Shown here in pieces: positions 31,189-40,870 of a stretch of DNA of 45,955 bases (within the stretch, counting starts at the first letter, position 1; each line of letters begins with the position of its first letter). The notes below the pieces were generated by a model. It was not told the DNA's origin, searched no databases, and was given only the letters and a program-made list of their open reading frames with translations. The position numbers and the translations under genes are program-made. This DNA is from a bacterium. Lineage in GTDB: Bacteria > Desulfobacterota > Desulfobulbia > Desulfobulbales > Desulfobulbaceae. The stretch is taken from positions 1 through 45,955 of the forward strand of contig JAUNUN010000021.1 of the NCBI GenBank assembly GCA_030538155.1, given 5' to 3'.

Positions 31189-31902
31189 TTAATGGTCGAG
31201 CTTGACCCCCATGGATTCAAACAGGTAGAGGATGCCGAAGCCGTACCAGCAGGTGTAGACCACATAGAACACCAGGGCAAAGATCAAAAGGGGCAAGTTC
31301 TGACGAACGGGTTTGCGCTCTACCTGGTAGTAGTTGTAGGAGGGCTCCAGCGCCTTGCTGTTCATGCTCTGGGTGGCGTTGAGCATGGCGGCGGTTTCAC
31401 TGCCGCCTCTTTCAAAGACTTTGCCTAGGGCGCTCATGGTGTTGTGCCAGGCATAGACTGCGCTTCTTTCGTCCAAAGGCGGGTATTTGCCGGAAATGGC
31501 ATCGCCCTGGTTCTGGTACATAAAATCAGCGTCGTTCAAGGCTGCATCCAGAAGTTGACCGAAATCGCCGCTGGCTTTGACATTCACATCCTCGGCCGTG
31601 GCGCTAAAGCCGTTGGCGCTCAATACCTGGGCAGCCTGTTGAGCCAGAACCGGGCTTTTGTATTTTAGATCTGCATCAAAGGTTTTCCCTGTAAAGGTTT
31701 TGGCCTTTTCCCGTTCCTGCGGCACAAAGTAGGCCGAGTCCTTGGACAGGGAGTTGAAGAAGTTGTCCATAAAGGTCAGACCATCGGTTTTGCTCCCAGG
31801 CCTCAAGTCTGGGTAGAGCGGCATAAAGATCAAAACCAGGATGATAAAGAACGTGGAGAGCAGAAAAATCGATCTTGTGCGGTACTGTTTGGTGGTGAGC
31901 AT
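31189..31902 (-). CDS. two-helix membrane protein of TSUP operon 2, unknown function
   Basis: A 237-aa protein that I do not recognise. Helix 1 about 11-30 (SIFLLSTFFIILVLIFM), an extracytoplasmic part of about 170 residues (helical, with AYFVPQEREKAKTF and YPPLDERSAVYAWHNTMSALG), helix 2 about 204-226, and a very short inside tail. It starts at 31902, overlapping the stop of the TSUP gene (TAATG), with GAGGTG upstream. It is the last gene of the operon. Strict coupling to the carrier suggests it is an accessory subunit with a periplasmic ligand or contact domain. Confidence 0.75.
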   Translation of the reverse strand: MLTTKQYRTRSIFLLSTFFIILVLIFMPLYPDLRPGSKTDGLTFMDNFFNSLSKDSAYFVPQEREKAKTFTGKTFDADLKYKSPVLAQQAAQVLSANGFSATAEDVNVKASGDFGQLLDAALNDADFMYQNQGDAISGKYPPLDERSAVYAWHNTMSALGKVFERGGSETAAMLNATQSMNSKALEPSYNYYQVERKPVRQNLPLLIFALVFYVVYTCWYGFGILYLFESMGVKLDH

Positions 31903-33176
31903 TAGTGCACCTCATCGGCTTTCAGTTGATTGAAGTTAGAGAAAAAACACCAGAAAACCCAAATGGCAAAGGCGATGATGATCGCAAAGAAGACAATGGT
32001 GCCAATGGTGTTAATGGCAGAAGTAATGGATGGGGCTACATTGATGTAGCCCATCTTTGCCAGTTTCTCGGGCAGGGCGGCAAGCCGGTTGATGAAGCCC
32101 GCGCTTACAGTCAGGGCGAAGAAACCGCGAATGGTCATGCCCGGAACCACCTTGGTTACCAGAGAGCCGATCTGGATACCGATCAGGGAGCCAAGCAGCA
32201 TGCCCATGGCCAGGGTGTAGAAGATAAAGCCGTACATGGCGTACTGGGTGATGGAACCATAACCCGCGGTAAACACGATCTGGAAGATATCGGTGCCCAC
32301 GGTGGTCATGGAGGAAACGCCCAGACCGTATACGAACATGGGGAAGGTGAGGAAGCCGCCGCCGACACCCATCAGCGATGCTGCGGTACCAACGATAAAA
32401 CCGCTGATAACCAGGAATATCCAGGAAATCTTGCGACCGCCGGGGGTCACGTTTTCGTCGAAGGTAAGCATGGGCGGCAGGTTGACGGATTGCAGCCTCT
32501 TGCCCATGGGCGGGATTTCTTCCGCAAAGCGAGTTGCGCCTTCTTCCTTCACAGCCTTTTTACCGCGCGCCTTGAGCCAGTCGTTGATGGCGAAGAAGGC
32601 GAGGAAGCCGAGAATGATAACATAAATCAGGGTGATGAAGGTGTCGCTCAGCACCGGGTTCTTGTTGTAGAGCCAGCGGTTGAGGATACCGCCCGCAGTC
32701 GAACCGACGATCGCGCCGATAAGAAAGGTGACTGCCAGGGAGACCGAGATGTTGCCGAGCTTGCGGTGCAGAACCGAGCCCATGATGGCCTTGGCAAAGA
32801 TGTGGAACAGGTCGGTACCGACAGCGAGGATACCTTTAACGCCCGCGCTCATCAGTGCCGGTGCGATGATGAAACCGCCGCCCGCGCCGATGCAGCCGCT
32901 GATAAGGCCGGCGCACAAACCAACCACAATGGAGGCTATGAAAATGGTGTTGGTATAGTGCGAGGGGCCATAGGCGGATTTGCCGCCCAAAAAGCCCGGT
33001 GCGCCGTCGGCTGCAAAGGCCCAGAAACAGCCCGCAAAAACAGGCAGCAGAAATAAGGCGAGCACAAAGAGCCGCTTTCGGCTCCTTAGGATGTTACTGG
33101 ACATCTCCAACTCCCAGCGCGCGTGATACTGCGCCCCGGTCAGCATGAACTGGTACAGATCCCGGAAGAATTGCAT
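31902..33176 (-). CDS. TSUP (TauE/SafE) family membrane transporter 2
   Basis: A 424-aa carrier, longer than transporter 1. A soluble N-terminal stretch of about 30 residues and an extra first helix (LFVLALFLLPVFAGCFW) are followed by an extracytoplasmic loop and the two TSUP repeats: SGCIGAGGGFIIAPAL...AVGTDLFHIFAKA about 92-130, and LMGVGGGFLTFPMF...TVGTDIFQ about 265-300. A charged cytoplasmic loop of about 60 residues separates the repeats. It is only distantly similar to transporter 1. AAAGGAGC precedes the ATG. It is read in a kinase-receiver operon under a sigma-54 promoter, so its expression and perhaps activity are tied to a two-component signal. Confidence 0.88.
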   Translation of the reverse strand: MQFFRDLYQFMLTGAQYHARWELEMSSNILRSRKRLFVLALFLLPVFAGCFWAFAADGAPGFLGGKSAYGPSHYTNTIFIASIVVGLCAGLISGCIGAGGGFIIAPALMSAGVKGILAVGTDLFHIFAKAIMGSVLHRKLGNISVSLAVTFLIGAIVGSTAGGILNRWLYNKNPVLSDTFITLIYVIILGFLAFFAINDWLKARGKKAVKEEGATRFAEEIPPMGKRLQSVNLPPMLTFDENVTPGGRKISWIFLVISGFIVGTAASLMGVGGGFLTFPMFVYGLGVSSMTTVGTDIFQIVFTAGYGSITQYAMYGFIFYTLAMGMLLGSLIGIQIGSLVTKVVPGMTIRGFFALTVSAGFINRLAALPEKLAKMGYINVAPSITSAINTIGTIVFFAIIIAFAIWVFWCFFSNFNQLKADEVH

Positions 33177-33212
33177 TGTTTGCTCCTTTGTCAGTGGCTT
33201 GTTAATAAAGGC

Positions 33213-33647
33213 TCAGCCCTCATTGGGCCGGGCCATATCCCGCTTGCCTTGTTGTGCGTCTATCTTTTCTTGCTGGATGCGCTTGCGCTCAAAGGCTGCA
33301 TCCAGTTTTTCCATCAATGGTTCGATATCCATTGGTTTCATCAAATAATCAAAGGCACCGTACTTGATGCCGTTAATGCCGGATTCCACGGTGGCATGCC
33401 CGGTAAGCATGATCACCTCGGTCATCGGGGCGATACGCTTGATCTCGCGCAGGGTATCGGTACCATCCCTGCCCGGCATCTTCACATCCAAGAGCACCAC
33501 GTCAAATGGGTGGGCTGTGATGAGTTCCAAGGCGCTGTCGCCATCTGCCGCGCTTTCGCAGTGCAGGTCGCGCCGGGTAAGCTGTTTGGTCACAATTTCA
33601 CGAAAATCAGCTTCATCATCCACTATGAGAACAGAATATCGGGCCAT
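33213..33647 (-). CDS. single-domain response regulator (CheY-like receiver)
   Basis: A 144-aa receiver. DDE at 10-12, phosphoacceptor Asp54 (VVLLDVKMPG), T in MLTGHA and K in LMKPMD. A C-terminal extension of about 25 residues (RKRIQQEKIDAQQGKRD) is highly charged and helical. AAGGAT precedes the ATG. It sits between the kinase gene (35 bp) and the TSUP gene (37 bp), so it is probably the kinase target. Without an output domain, contact with the transporter or another protein is the likely mode. Confidence 0.92.
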   Translation of the reverse strand: MARYSVLIVDDEADFREIVTKQLTRRDLHCESAADGDSALELITAHPFDVVLLDVKMPGRDGTDTLREIKRIAPMTEVIMLTGHATVESGINGIKYGAFDYLMKPMDIEPLMEKLDAAFERKRIQQEKIDAQQGKRDMARPNEG

Positions 33648-33681
33648 AGGCTTATCCTTGCATGGTTGAGGTTGTTGCTCC

Positions 33682-34662
33682 CTAGTTGATGGGAATCTTC
33701 ACAGTGAAAACAGCTCCTGTTTCACCGGCTTTGTTGTGCGCCCTCAGTTCGCCGCCAAGTGAGCGGACAGTCTGCCGGCTGATGGCGAGACCGAGCCCCG
33801 TGCCCTTGCCCCGCTCCTTGGTGGTGAAAAAGGGTTGCCAGATGCGCTCAAGCACCGCTTCCGGAATACCTGGGCCGGTGTCGTCAACCTCAATGAGGAT
33901 GGTTCCGTCTGCATGGCTGGTGCGAATGCGTATTGCACCGTCTTGACCCGCCGCGCTCATCGCGTCCAGGGCATTGTCCATCAGGTTCAAGAGCACCTGC
34001 TGCAACTGGTGGTCCCTGGTCAAAGTGGGGGGCAGGCTCTGGTCAAGCTGAAGACTGTGGCTGATATTGCTGCTGCGCGCCTTTTTCTCCAGAAATGACC
34101 AGGTTTCCTCCACCAGCGCATTGATCTGCACACTGGTTTCTTCATCATCAGTTTGCCGACTATAACCAAGCACCCGACCGGTGATGCGGGTGGCACGGGC
34201 CACCTGCTGCTTGATGCCGGCAGTGGTCTTGCGGTACTCATCCAGATTTTTTACCTGACCCGGCTCTTCATCGCCCAAAAGCTCCTCGATCCACGAGGCC
34301 TGCGACAGGATCAACTGCAGGGGATTGTTGAGTTCATGGGTGATATCGGCGGCAAGGTGTCCCATGTTCGCCATTTTTTCCATCTGCACCATCTGTTCAT
34401 CCAGACTGGTCTGACCAGCCCCACCGGCCTGGGCCTCCAGGATGCCGTTTTCTGAAGCAGTTGTCGCTAAACGCCCGGCCATATAACGGCTGCACCAGAT
34501 AGAGATAACAAAGAGCAAACCTATGGCCACTGCCAGAACCAGCATATGCGCCGTACTGCGCACTGTCAGCGCTGCCAGCAGGCCCAGGGGGAGCAGGCCG
34601 CAGCAGAAGAGGCCAAGCCTGAGTAAGCTGAGGGTGCGCGTTGGCAATAAGTGCTGGTTCAT
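33682..34662 (-). CDS. membrane-attached histidine kinase lacking a periplasmic sensor domain
   Basis: A 326-aa kinase. Two adjacent membrane helices (about 12-32 and 38-58) with almost no loop, then the kinase core: His109 in DITHELNNPLQ, NLMDNALDAM, DTGPGIPE and FFTTKERGKGTGLGLA. The absence of a sensor loop means the signal comes from within the membrane or from a partner, for example the neighbouring TSUP carrier. The start at 34662 is chosen for GAGG upstream and for its ATGA overlap with the previous gene; the longer frame to 34731 adds only residues coded inside that gene. Confidence 0.88.
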   Translation of the reverse strand: MNQHLLPTRTLSLLRLGLFCCGLLPLGLLAALTVRSTAHMLVLAVAIGLLFVISIWCSRYMAGRLATTASENGILEAQAGGAGQTSLDEQMVQMEKMANMGHLAADITHELNNPLQLILSQASWIEELLGDEEPGQVKNLDEYRKTTAGIKQQVARATRITGRVLGYSRQTDDEETSVQINALVEETWSFLEKKARSSNISHSLQLDQSLPPTLTRDHQLQQVLLNLMDNALDAMSAAGQDGAIRIRTSHADGTILIEVDDTGPGIPEAVLERIWQPFFTTKERGKGTGLGLAISRQTVRSLGGELRAHNKAGETGAVFTVKIPIN

Positions 34663-35210
34663 GCCGGCCTCGGTTCTCTTTGCAGCACCTGGGCATCCAC
34701 TGCTGATGTCCCCTCTTGCGGATGCAGGCACTGGATACTGGTCTCAGGCGCGAGCAGGCGTCTTAAACCGGCCTGCAGATCCTGTGCCTCCTGATCTGCG
34801 CCCAAAAGCACGATTTTGTCCGGTTCCAGGGTGATGATCTTCAACTCGGTGTGTTCGCCGTGCCGGATGAAATCGACAATGAAGTCTTCCCGTTCCCGCA
34901 AACGGTAGAGCAGACGGACGACTGCGGCGGCAAGTTCCGGCTCGACGTGGTCGTGCAAACCGATAAAGAGGATTTTCTTGCGCCCGCCCTGCAGCAGCTC
35001 TTCGGGTATGCGTATGTTGTGGCTGATGAGGTGTTCAATCAGATCCCGCGATTTAATCAGTTTGCGTCCGCCCTGCCGCACCACCGGCACCAGGCCCTGG
35101 CGCATCCAGCTTTCAAATCGGGCCACCGACACTGAACACAGTGTCGCTGCCCGGCTGGGGCTGATGAATTCATGCTCTTGCACCAGATGTTTTGCTGCTC
35201 TGTGGGGCAT
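34659..35210 (-). CDS. HTH protein with a receiver/Rossmann-like C-terminal domain
   Basis: A 183-aa protein. Residues about 10-65 form a MerR/excisionase-type helix-turn-helix (FISPSRAATLCSVSVARFESWM..GLVPVVRQGGRKLIKSRDLIEHL). Residues about 78-165 form an alpha/beta domain (KKILFIGLHDHVEPELAAAV; KIITLEPDKIVLLGADQEA) that looks like a receiver without the phosphoacceptor aspartate. It is the first gene behind the sigma-54 promoter at 35249-35263. AGGGAG precedes the ATG at 35210, which decides the start. A role as local DNA-binding adaptor of the operon is inferred. Confidence 0.7.
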   Translation of the reverse strand: MPHRAAKHLVQEHEFISPSRAATLCSVSVARFESWMRQGLVPVVRQGGRKLIKSRDLIEHLISHNIRIPEELLQGGRKKILFIGLHDHVEPELAAAVVRLLYRLREREDFIVDFIRHGEHTELKIITLEPDKIVLLGADQEAQDLQAGLRRLLAPETSIQCLHPQEGTSAVDAQVLQREPRPA

Positions 35211-35248
35211 GCGTGCTCCCTGTTTGGTCTCTACCACCGTTTATAGAA

Positions 35249-35263
35249 GCAGGGTTCGTGCCA
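35249..35263 (-). promoter_or_regulatory. sigma-54 promoter (-24/-12) of TSUP operon 2
   Basis: The minus strand reads TGGCACG-AACC-CTGC from 35263 to 35249: perfect -24 box, one mismatch in the -12 box (CTGC for TTGC), correct 10-bp spacing between GG and GC. The predicted start at about 35237 leaves a 26-nt leader with the ribosome site of the HTH gene. Confidence 0.82.
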
Positions 35264-35361
35264 GATTGAGCAGGAATTGGGCTGGTTGCTGTTTGCACGC
35301 AAAAACAATGCAATATGGTGCAGAATATTCGGAGGGCTTTTGTCTGTTTCTGGTACCGCAG

Positions 35362-35399
35362 GGTGACAGGCCGGTTTTTTGTGTGTACTTTTGGTGACA
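35362..35399. promoter_or_regulatory. GGTGACA direct repeats, candidate enhancer sites
   Basis: GGTGACA occurs at 35362-35368 and 35393-35399, 31 bp apart (three helical turns), about 125-162 bp upstream of the sigma-54 start. A third copy is at 35499-35505, just before the divergent kinase gene. Placement suits binding by the NtrC-type regulator encoded at 36744. The remaining 35211-35517 spacer shows no gene. Confidence 0.45.
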
Positions 35400-35517
35400 T
35401 CGGTCCTAAAATTCATTCAATTGAAGCGAATGATCAGTTTGGTTGAAGAGGTAAAAAGGATGACAAGGCCCTTTGAATGGGGCAAGTTGTTACTGAAAGG
35501 TGACACAAGAGGTGCCT

Positions 35518-36743
35518 GTGGATCAAAGAACCATCGCCATTTTAGAGAAGCAGCGACAAGACCTAGTGGTGCGCGTGCTGAAGAAGCACGAGGAAGCCGA
35601 GGCCGGACGTCTGCTCACCGAGCGTATCCTGGCCGGGATCAGCGAATTCTTCCTGCTCTTTGACCAGGACTTCAATTTGCTCCAGGCCAACCGCAGCTTC
35701 AGCCTAGCCCAAGACCGGCTTCCTGTCATGGTTCCGGGTCAGGAAGCTGCAGGTCTGCGCTTGGAACACCTCTTTTCAGAAGAAGAGGGGCAGCGTATTG
35801 CGGCGCTCCTGGTCGCGGAAGACAGCAGGGAGACTGAAACCCAACTGCTGCTGGCAGAGGGGCCGGTACCGGTGCGTCTGCGGCCCCAGGTGCATGTCAC
35901 CCCAGGGGGTCGTGTCCTCTATATCCTCCTCTGCACGGATTTAAGTGAGTTGTACCAGCTCATGGAGCGGATTCGGGAGGGGCAGAAGCAGCTCATGCAT
36001 TCCAGCCGCCTAGCCAGTCTGGGCGAGATGACTGCCGGTATCGGCCACGAACTGACCCAGCCCCTTAACACCATTTTGCTGCTGGCACGAAATGCCCTCA
36101 AGGTGCTGGATGCACCCCAAGGGCATGCGGCGCTGGTGCGGGAAAATCTGGAGCTGATTGTGGACCGGGCAGAACGGGCCGGAACCATCATCAATACCAT
36201 GCGCAGCTTCGGCCGCCGGGTGGAAGGCGTGCTCACCACGGTAGACATCAATGCGCTGCTGCGTAAAATCGTCCATTTTCTTGCCGGCCAGTTGCGCATC
36301 CACGAGGTGGAGGTGGAGCTTGAACTGGCAGCACAGGCCCTGCCTGTCTGGGCGATCGAGGTGCGTTTGGAGCAGGTTTTTCTCAACCTGGTGCAGAACG
36401 CCATTCAGGCTATGGGCGAGAAGGAACGGCCGCGCCTGTATCTGGGCACTCGCTTGCGGGAGCGGCTGGATGTGCAGAGCATGCGCTATCAAACCTGCGT
36501 GGTTACCGAGGTGCGGGATAATGGCGCGGGTATGAGTGAGGAATTGCAGGGCAAGATTTTTGATCCGTTCTTCACCACCAAGGAAAACGGGGGCGGCATG
36601 GGTCTGGGCCTGGCTCTGGTGGATCGGATCGTGCGGGAATTTGCCGGTTTTGTCGATGTGGTCAGCCATCCCGGCGAGGGCTCCTGCTTTTCCATCTGGC
36701 TGCCGCTCTCAACTGAAGAAGAGCACCTGCAGGAGAACATGCC

Positions 36744-36747
<4 letters not shown>
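35518..36747 (+). CDS. soluble PAS-type histidine kinase
   Basis: A 409-aa cytoplasmic kinase with no membrane helix. An N-terminal helical stretch (about 1-40) leads into a PAS-like domain (about 40-145, FFLLFDQDFNLLQANRSF). The kinase core follows: His177 in GIGHELTQPLNTI, then NLVQNAIQAM, DNGAGMSE and FFTTKENGGGMGLGLA. The HELTQPLN form of the H-box is typical of NtrB-like kinases paired with NtrC-type regulators. GTG at 35518 is preferred because AAGAGG lies 5 nt upstream; the frame is open to a GTG at 35500. It overlaps the next gene by ATGA, so the pair is translated together. Confidence 0.9.
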
Positions 36748-38177
<1,430 letters not shown>

Positions 38178-38217
38178 AGGCCTCTTGACGAAGACCTCTT
38201 TGCGCCCCATTGTTTTG

Positions 38218-38245
38218 AGGCCTGCTGCATTTCTGCAGCAGGCCT
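38218..38245. terminator. strong stem-loop after the NtrC-type gene
   Basis: A perfect 12-bp stem (AGGCCTGCTGCA at 38218-38229 with 38234-38245) and TTTC loop. No U-run follows, so it is terminator-like or an mRNA end-protecting hairpin and not a classical intrinsic terminator. Confidence 0.5.
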
Positions 38246-38294
38246 GCGATAATCTCAGTTCAGATGGCTCAGTTCACATGGAGGAATCCCATCA

Positions 38295-39776
38295 ATGAAT
38301 ACTGCCCACACTCTTCTCAAAAGTATGCTTCCGGCCCTGTGCCTGGCTGTGCTGCAGTTCTTTTTTCTGGCGGGTTCTCCTGCCCTTGCCCAGGACGAGG
38401 CCGATATTGCGCTCCTGGATCGAACCTCCAAGGCCTTCAGCTCGGTGGTGAAAAAGGCGGGCCCGGCAGTGGTGCACGTTGGCGTGGAAAAGAGCGCCGG
38501 CAGAAGCGGCACGCAGCAGTTCCCCTTTGATCTGTTCAACGACCCGTTTTTTGAGCATTTCTTCGGGCCCCAGTTCCGCCGGCCGGAGACACCCCAGGGG
38601 CCTCAACGCCGCGGCAACCGACCTTTCAAGCAACAGGCCGCAGGTTCTGGTTTTATTATTTCAGCGGATGGCTATGTCCTGACCAACAACCATGTGGTCG
38701 ATGGTGCGGACAGCATCACTGTGCGCTTGGATGACCGGCGTGAATTCAAGGCTAAGGTGGTGGGTTCCGATCCGCAGACCGACGTGGCCCTGCTGAAGAT
38801 CGACGGCCGCAATCTGCCGGTGCTGCCTCTGGGTGATTCCGACGCCCTTGAGGTCGGCGAATGGGTTATTGCCATCGGCAGCCCCTTTCAGTTGAACCAG
38901 ACCGTGACCGTAGGTGTGGTCAGCGCCAAGGGCCGCAACCGCATGGGCATCACCGACTATGAGAATTTCATTCAGACCGATGCCGCCATCAACCCCGGCA
39001 ACTCCGGCGGCCCGCTCCTGAACATACGCGGCGAGGCCGTGGGCATGAATACCGCCATCTTCTCCCGCAGCGGCGGCTATATGGGCATCGGCTTCGCCAT
39101 TCCCATCAACATGGCCAAGAACATCGAGCAGCAACTGCGCTCCACCGGCAAGATCACCCGCGGCTGGCTGGGCGTGATGATTCAGGATGTCAATGAAGAT
39201 TTGGCCAAGCAGTTCGGCACCCAGAACAAGCGCGGTGCCCTTGTTTCCGAGGTGACCCCGGATTCGCCGGCACAGCGCGGCGGCTTGCTCCAGGGCGATA
39301 TCATCACCTCCATCAATGGCCGGGCCATAGACAATGTGGCTGATCTGCGCAACCGCATCGCGGAAACCGCGCCCAATACCAGTGTGAACCTGCGCATTCT
39401 GCGTAATGGCCAGGAAAAGGATCTGAAGCTGAGCATCGGCGAGCAGCCCAAGGATCTGAACGCCCGCATCGGCGCCGGTGGGGCCTCAACGCTGGATTCC
39501 ATGGGTCTGTCTCTGCAGGATCTGACCGATCCCGTTGCCCGTCAGTTCGGTTATGCAAAGGATCAGGGCGTCTTGATCGCCAGTGTTGAGCCGGGCAGCG
39601 CCGCCGAGGCAGCCGGTTTGGCCGGCGGCCAGTTGATCGAAGAGGTGAACCGCACCAGAGTGCGCAACACCAAGGAACTGGAGCAGGCCCTGAGTAAAAA
39701 TCGGGGCAGCAAGCAGGTGCTCTTGCGGGTGCGGGTCGAAGGCGGCAGCCGCTATGTGGTGCTCCAGTCCGAGTAA
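38295..39776 (+). CDS. periplasmic serine protease DegP/HtrA family
   Basis: A 493-aa S1C protease. A signal peptide (about 1-34, ending SPALAQ) is followed by a trypsin-like domain with the triad H in TNNHVVDGAD, D in SDPQTDVALLKI and S in NPGNSGGPL. Two PDZ domains follow (about 285-375, GWLGVMIQDVNEDLA; and about 405-490, GVLIASVEPGSAAEAAGL). It degrades or refolds misfolded envelope proteins. GGAGG lies before the ATG. All catalytic residues are present and the length is normal. A stretch rich in Pro, Arg and Gln (about 78-112) corresponds to the variable LA loop. Confidence 0.95.
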   Translation: MNTAHTLLKSMLPALCLAVLQFFFLAGSPALAQDEADIALLDRTSKAFSSVVKKAGPAVVHVGVEKSAGRSGTQQFPFDLFNDPFFEHFFGPQFRRPETPQGPQRRGNRPFKQQAAGSGFIISADGYVLTNNHVVDGADSITVRLDDRREFKAKVVGSDPQTDVALLKIDGRNLPVLPLGDSDALEVGEWVIAIGSPFQLNQTVTVGVVSAKGRNRMGITDYENFIQTDAAINPGNSGGPLLNIRGEAVGMNTAIFSRSGGYMGIGFAIPINMAKNIEQQLRSTGKITRGWLGVMIQDVNEDLAKQFGTQNKRGALVSEVTPDSPAQRGGLLQGDIITSINGRAIDNVADLRNRIAETAPNTSVNLRILRNGQEKDLKLSIGEQPKDLNARIGAGGASTLDSMGLSLQDLTDPVARQFGYAKDQGVLIASVEPGSAAEAAGLAGGQLIEEVNRTRVRNTKELEQALSKNRGSKQVLLRVRVEGGSRYVVLQSE

Positions 39777-39838
39777 ATGAGCAGCCGAGAAATACACGGA
39801 AACAGGGCATGCGGCACGTGTGCGCAGGCCCTGTCTGA

Positions 39839-40870
39839 ATGGAGAGCGACAACAGCAGCGGCATGGCGGCATTAATCGGCAGACGATCAAATTTGAGGGC
39901 AGTCTGGGGCCGGTGGTTGAGTGCCGTCACCCTGCTGCTGATTGCGGCGCAGACTGCATATCTCCTTGTTCAGGGCGAGTCGTACTGCCCGACCACTGGT
40001 TGCAAGGTCGTTGAAGAGCAGTCGCCCCTTTCGCCTCTGATCATGAATGCGGGCGGCCTGGTCTTCTTTGCCGCTCTTTTGCTGCTGTTCCTGGCTCTGC
40101 GACGGCGCGAAGGCGGCATGGTCGGGGCAGTGCTTGGTCCGCTTTTGCTGGCGGGCATTGCGGCGGAAGGCGTACTCTTTGCCTTTCAGTACCAGACCGG
40201 TTTTTTTTGTCTGTACTGCTGCACCATTCTGGCTGCTATTGCGCTCCTCAACCTCTTTCTGGGCGGCGGGCAAGGTTTGCGGGCGCTTTTTGTCTTTGCG
40301 GCGGTGTTTCTCGCCTCCTTTTTGTTGACAGTGCCCAGGGGGCTTGATGCCGCAGCCGGGCAGGCCGCAGTCCGGCAGGATATTGATGCCGGTACCCTGG
40401 CCTGGCGAGAAGGCCCGGCTGGAGCCGAAAAACGGTATTTCTTTTTTGCCGAGGACTGCAGTCATTGCAAGGCAGCTTTGGCTGCCCTGATGCAAGACCC
40501 TAAGCATAAGGCCACCCTGCGGCTCAATCCGCTCGCTCCTCTGCAAGAGCTGGAATTGCCCGGCCTTGAACAGCAGCCTGGTTTCAGGCCTGAAGCCAAC
40601 CGCATCTTTTTGGCGAGTCTTGGCATCAAGTCCGTGCCCGTGCTCCTGGTGCAGGATAGCGGCGCTATACAGATACTGTTGGGCGCAGAGCAGATTTTGG
40701 CCCATGTGCGCGGAGGTGGCGCGACCCAGAACAACAGCTTCATCGAACAGTTAGATGATCAAAGCATACATGGTCAAAGCAGGCAATCGTCGCAAACGGC
40801 TGTGCCGCAAACAGATTTCCTGATTCCAGGAAAGGATGGCTGCAGTGTGGATGTCGGCTGCAGTCAATAG
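39839..40870 (+). CDS. VKOR-type membrane oxidoreductase fused to a thioredoxin-like domain
   Basis: A 343-aa protein. Four or five membrane helices (about 25-175) hold the vitamin K epoxide reductase features: the loop cysteines in CPTTGCKV and the active CxxC in FCLYCC. A C-terminal thioredoxin-like domain (about 195-290) has the CSHC active site (FFFAEDCSHCKAAL) and a cis-Pro-type VPVLLV. Bacterial VKOR replaces DsbB and reoxidises the partner for disulfide formation in secreted proteins, passing electrons to quinone. A further CSVDVGC near the C-terminus is unusual. No clear ribosome site precedes the ATG at 39839. It lies 62 bp after degP. Confidence 0.85.
   Translation: MESDNSSGMAALIGRRSNLRAVWGRWLSAVTLLLIAAQTAYLLVQGESYCPTTGCKVVEEQSPLSPLIMNAGGLVFFAALLLLFLALRRREGGMVGAVLGPLLLAGIAAEGVLFAFQYQTGFFCLYCCTILAAIALLNLFLGGGQGLRALFVFAAVFLASFLLTVPRGLDAAAGQAAVRQDIDAGTLAWREGPAGAEKRYFFFAEDCSHCKAALAALMQDPKHKATLRLNPLAPLQELELPGLEQQPGFRPEANRIFLASLGIKSVPVLLVQDSGAIQILLGAEQILAHVRGGGATQNNSFIEQLDDQSIHGQSRQSSQTAVPQTDFLIPGKDGCSVDVGCSQ

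Noticed and set aside
31905..33056. 383-codon plus-strand frame
   Set aside because: Antisense shadow of TSUP transporter 2, full of His, Gly and Asp from reversed hydrophobic codons.
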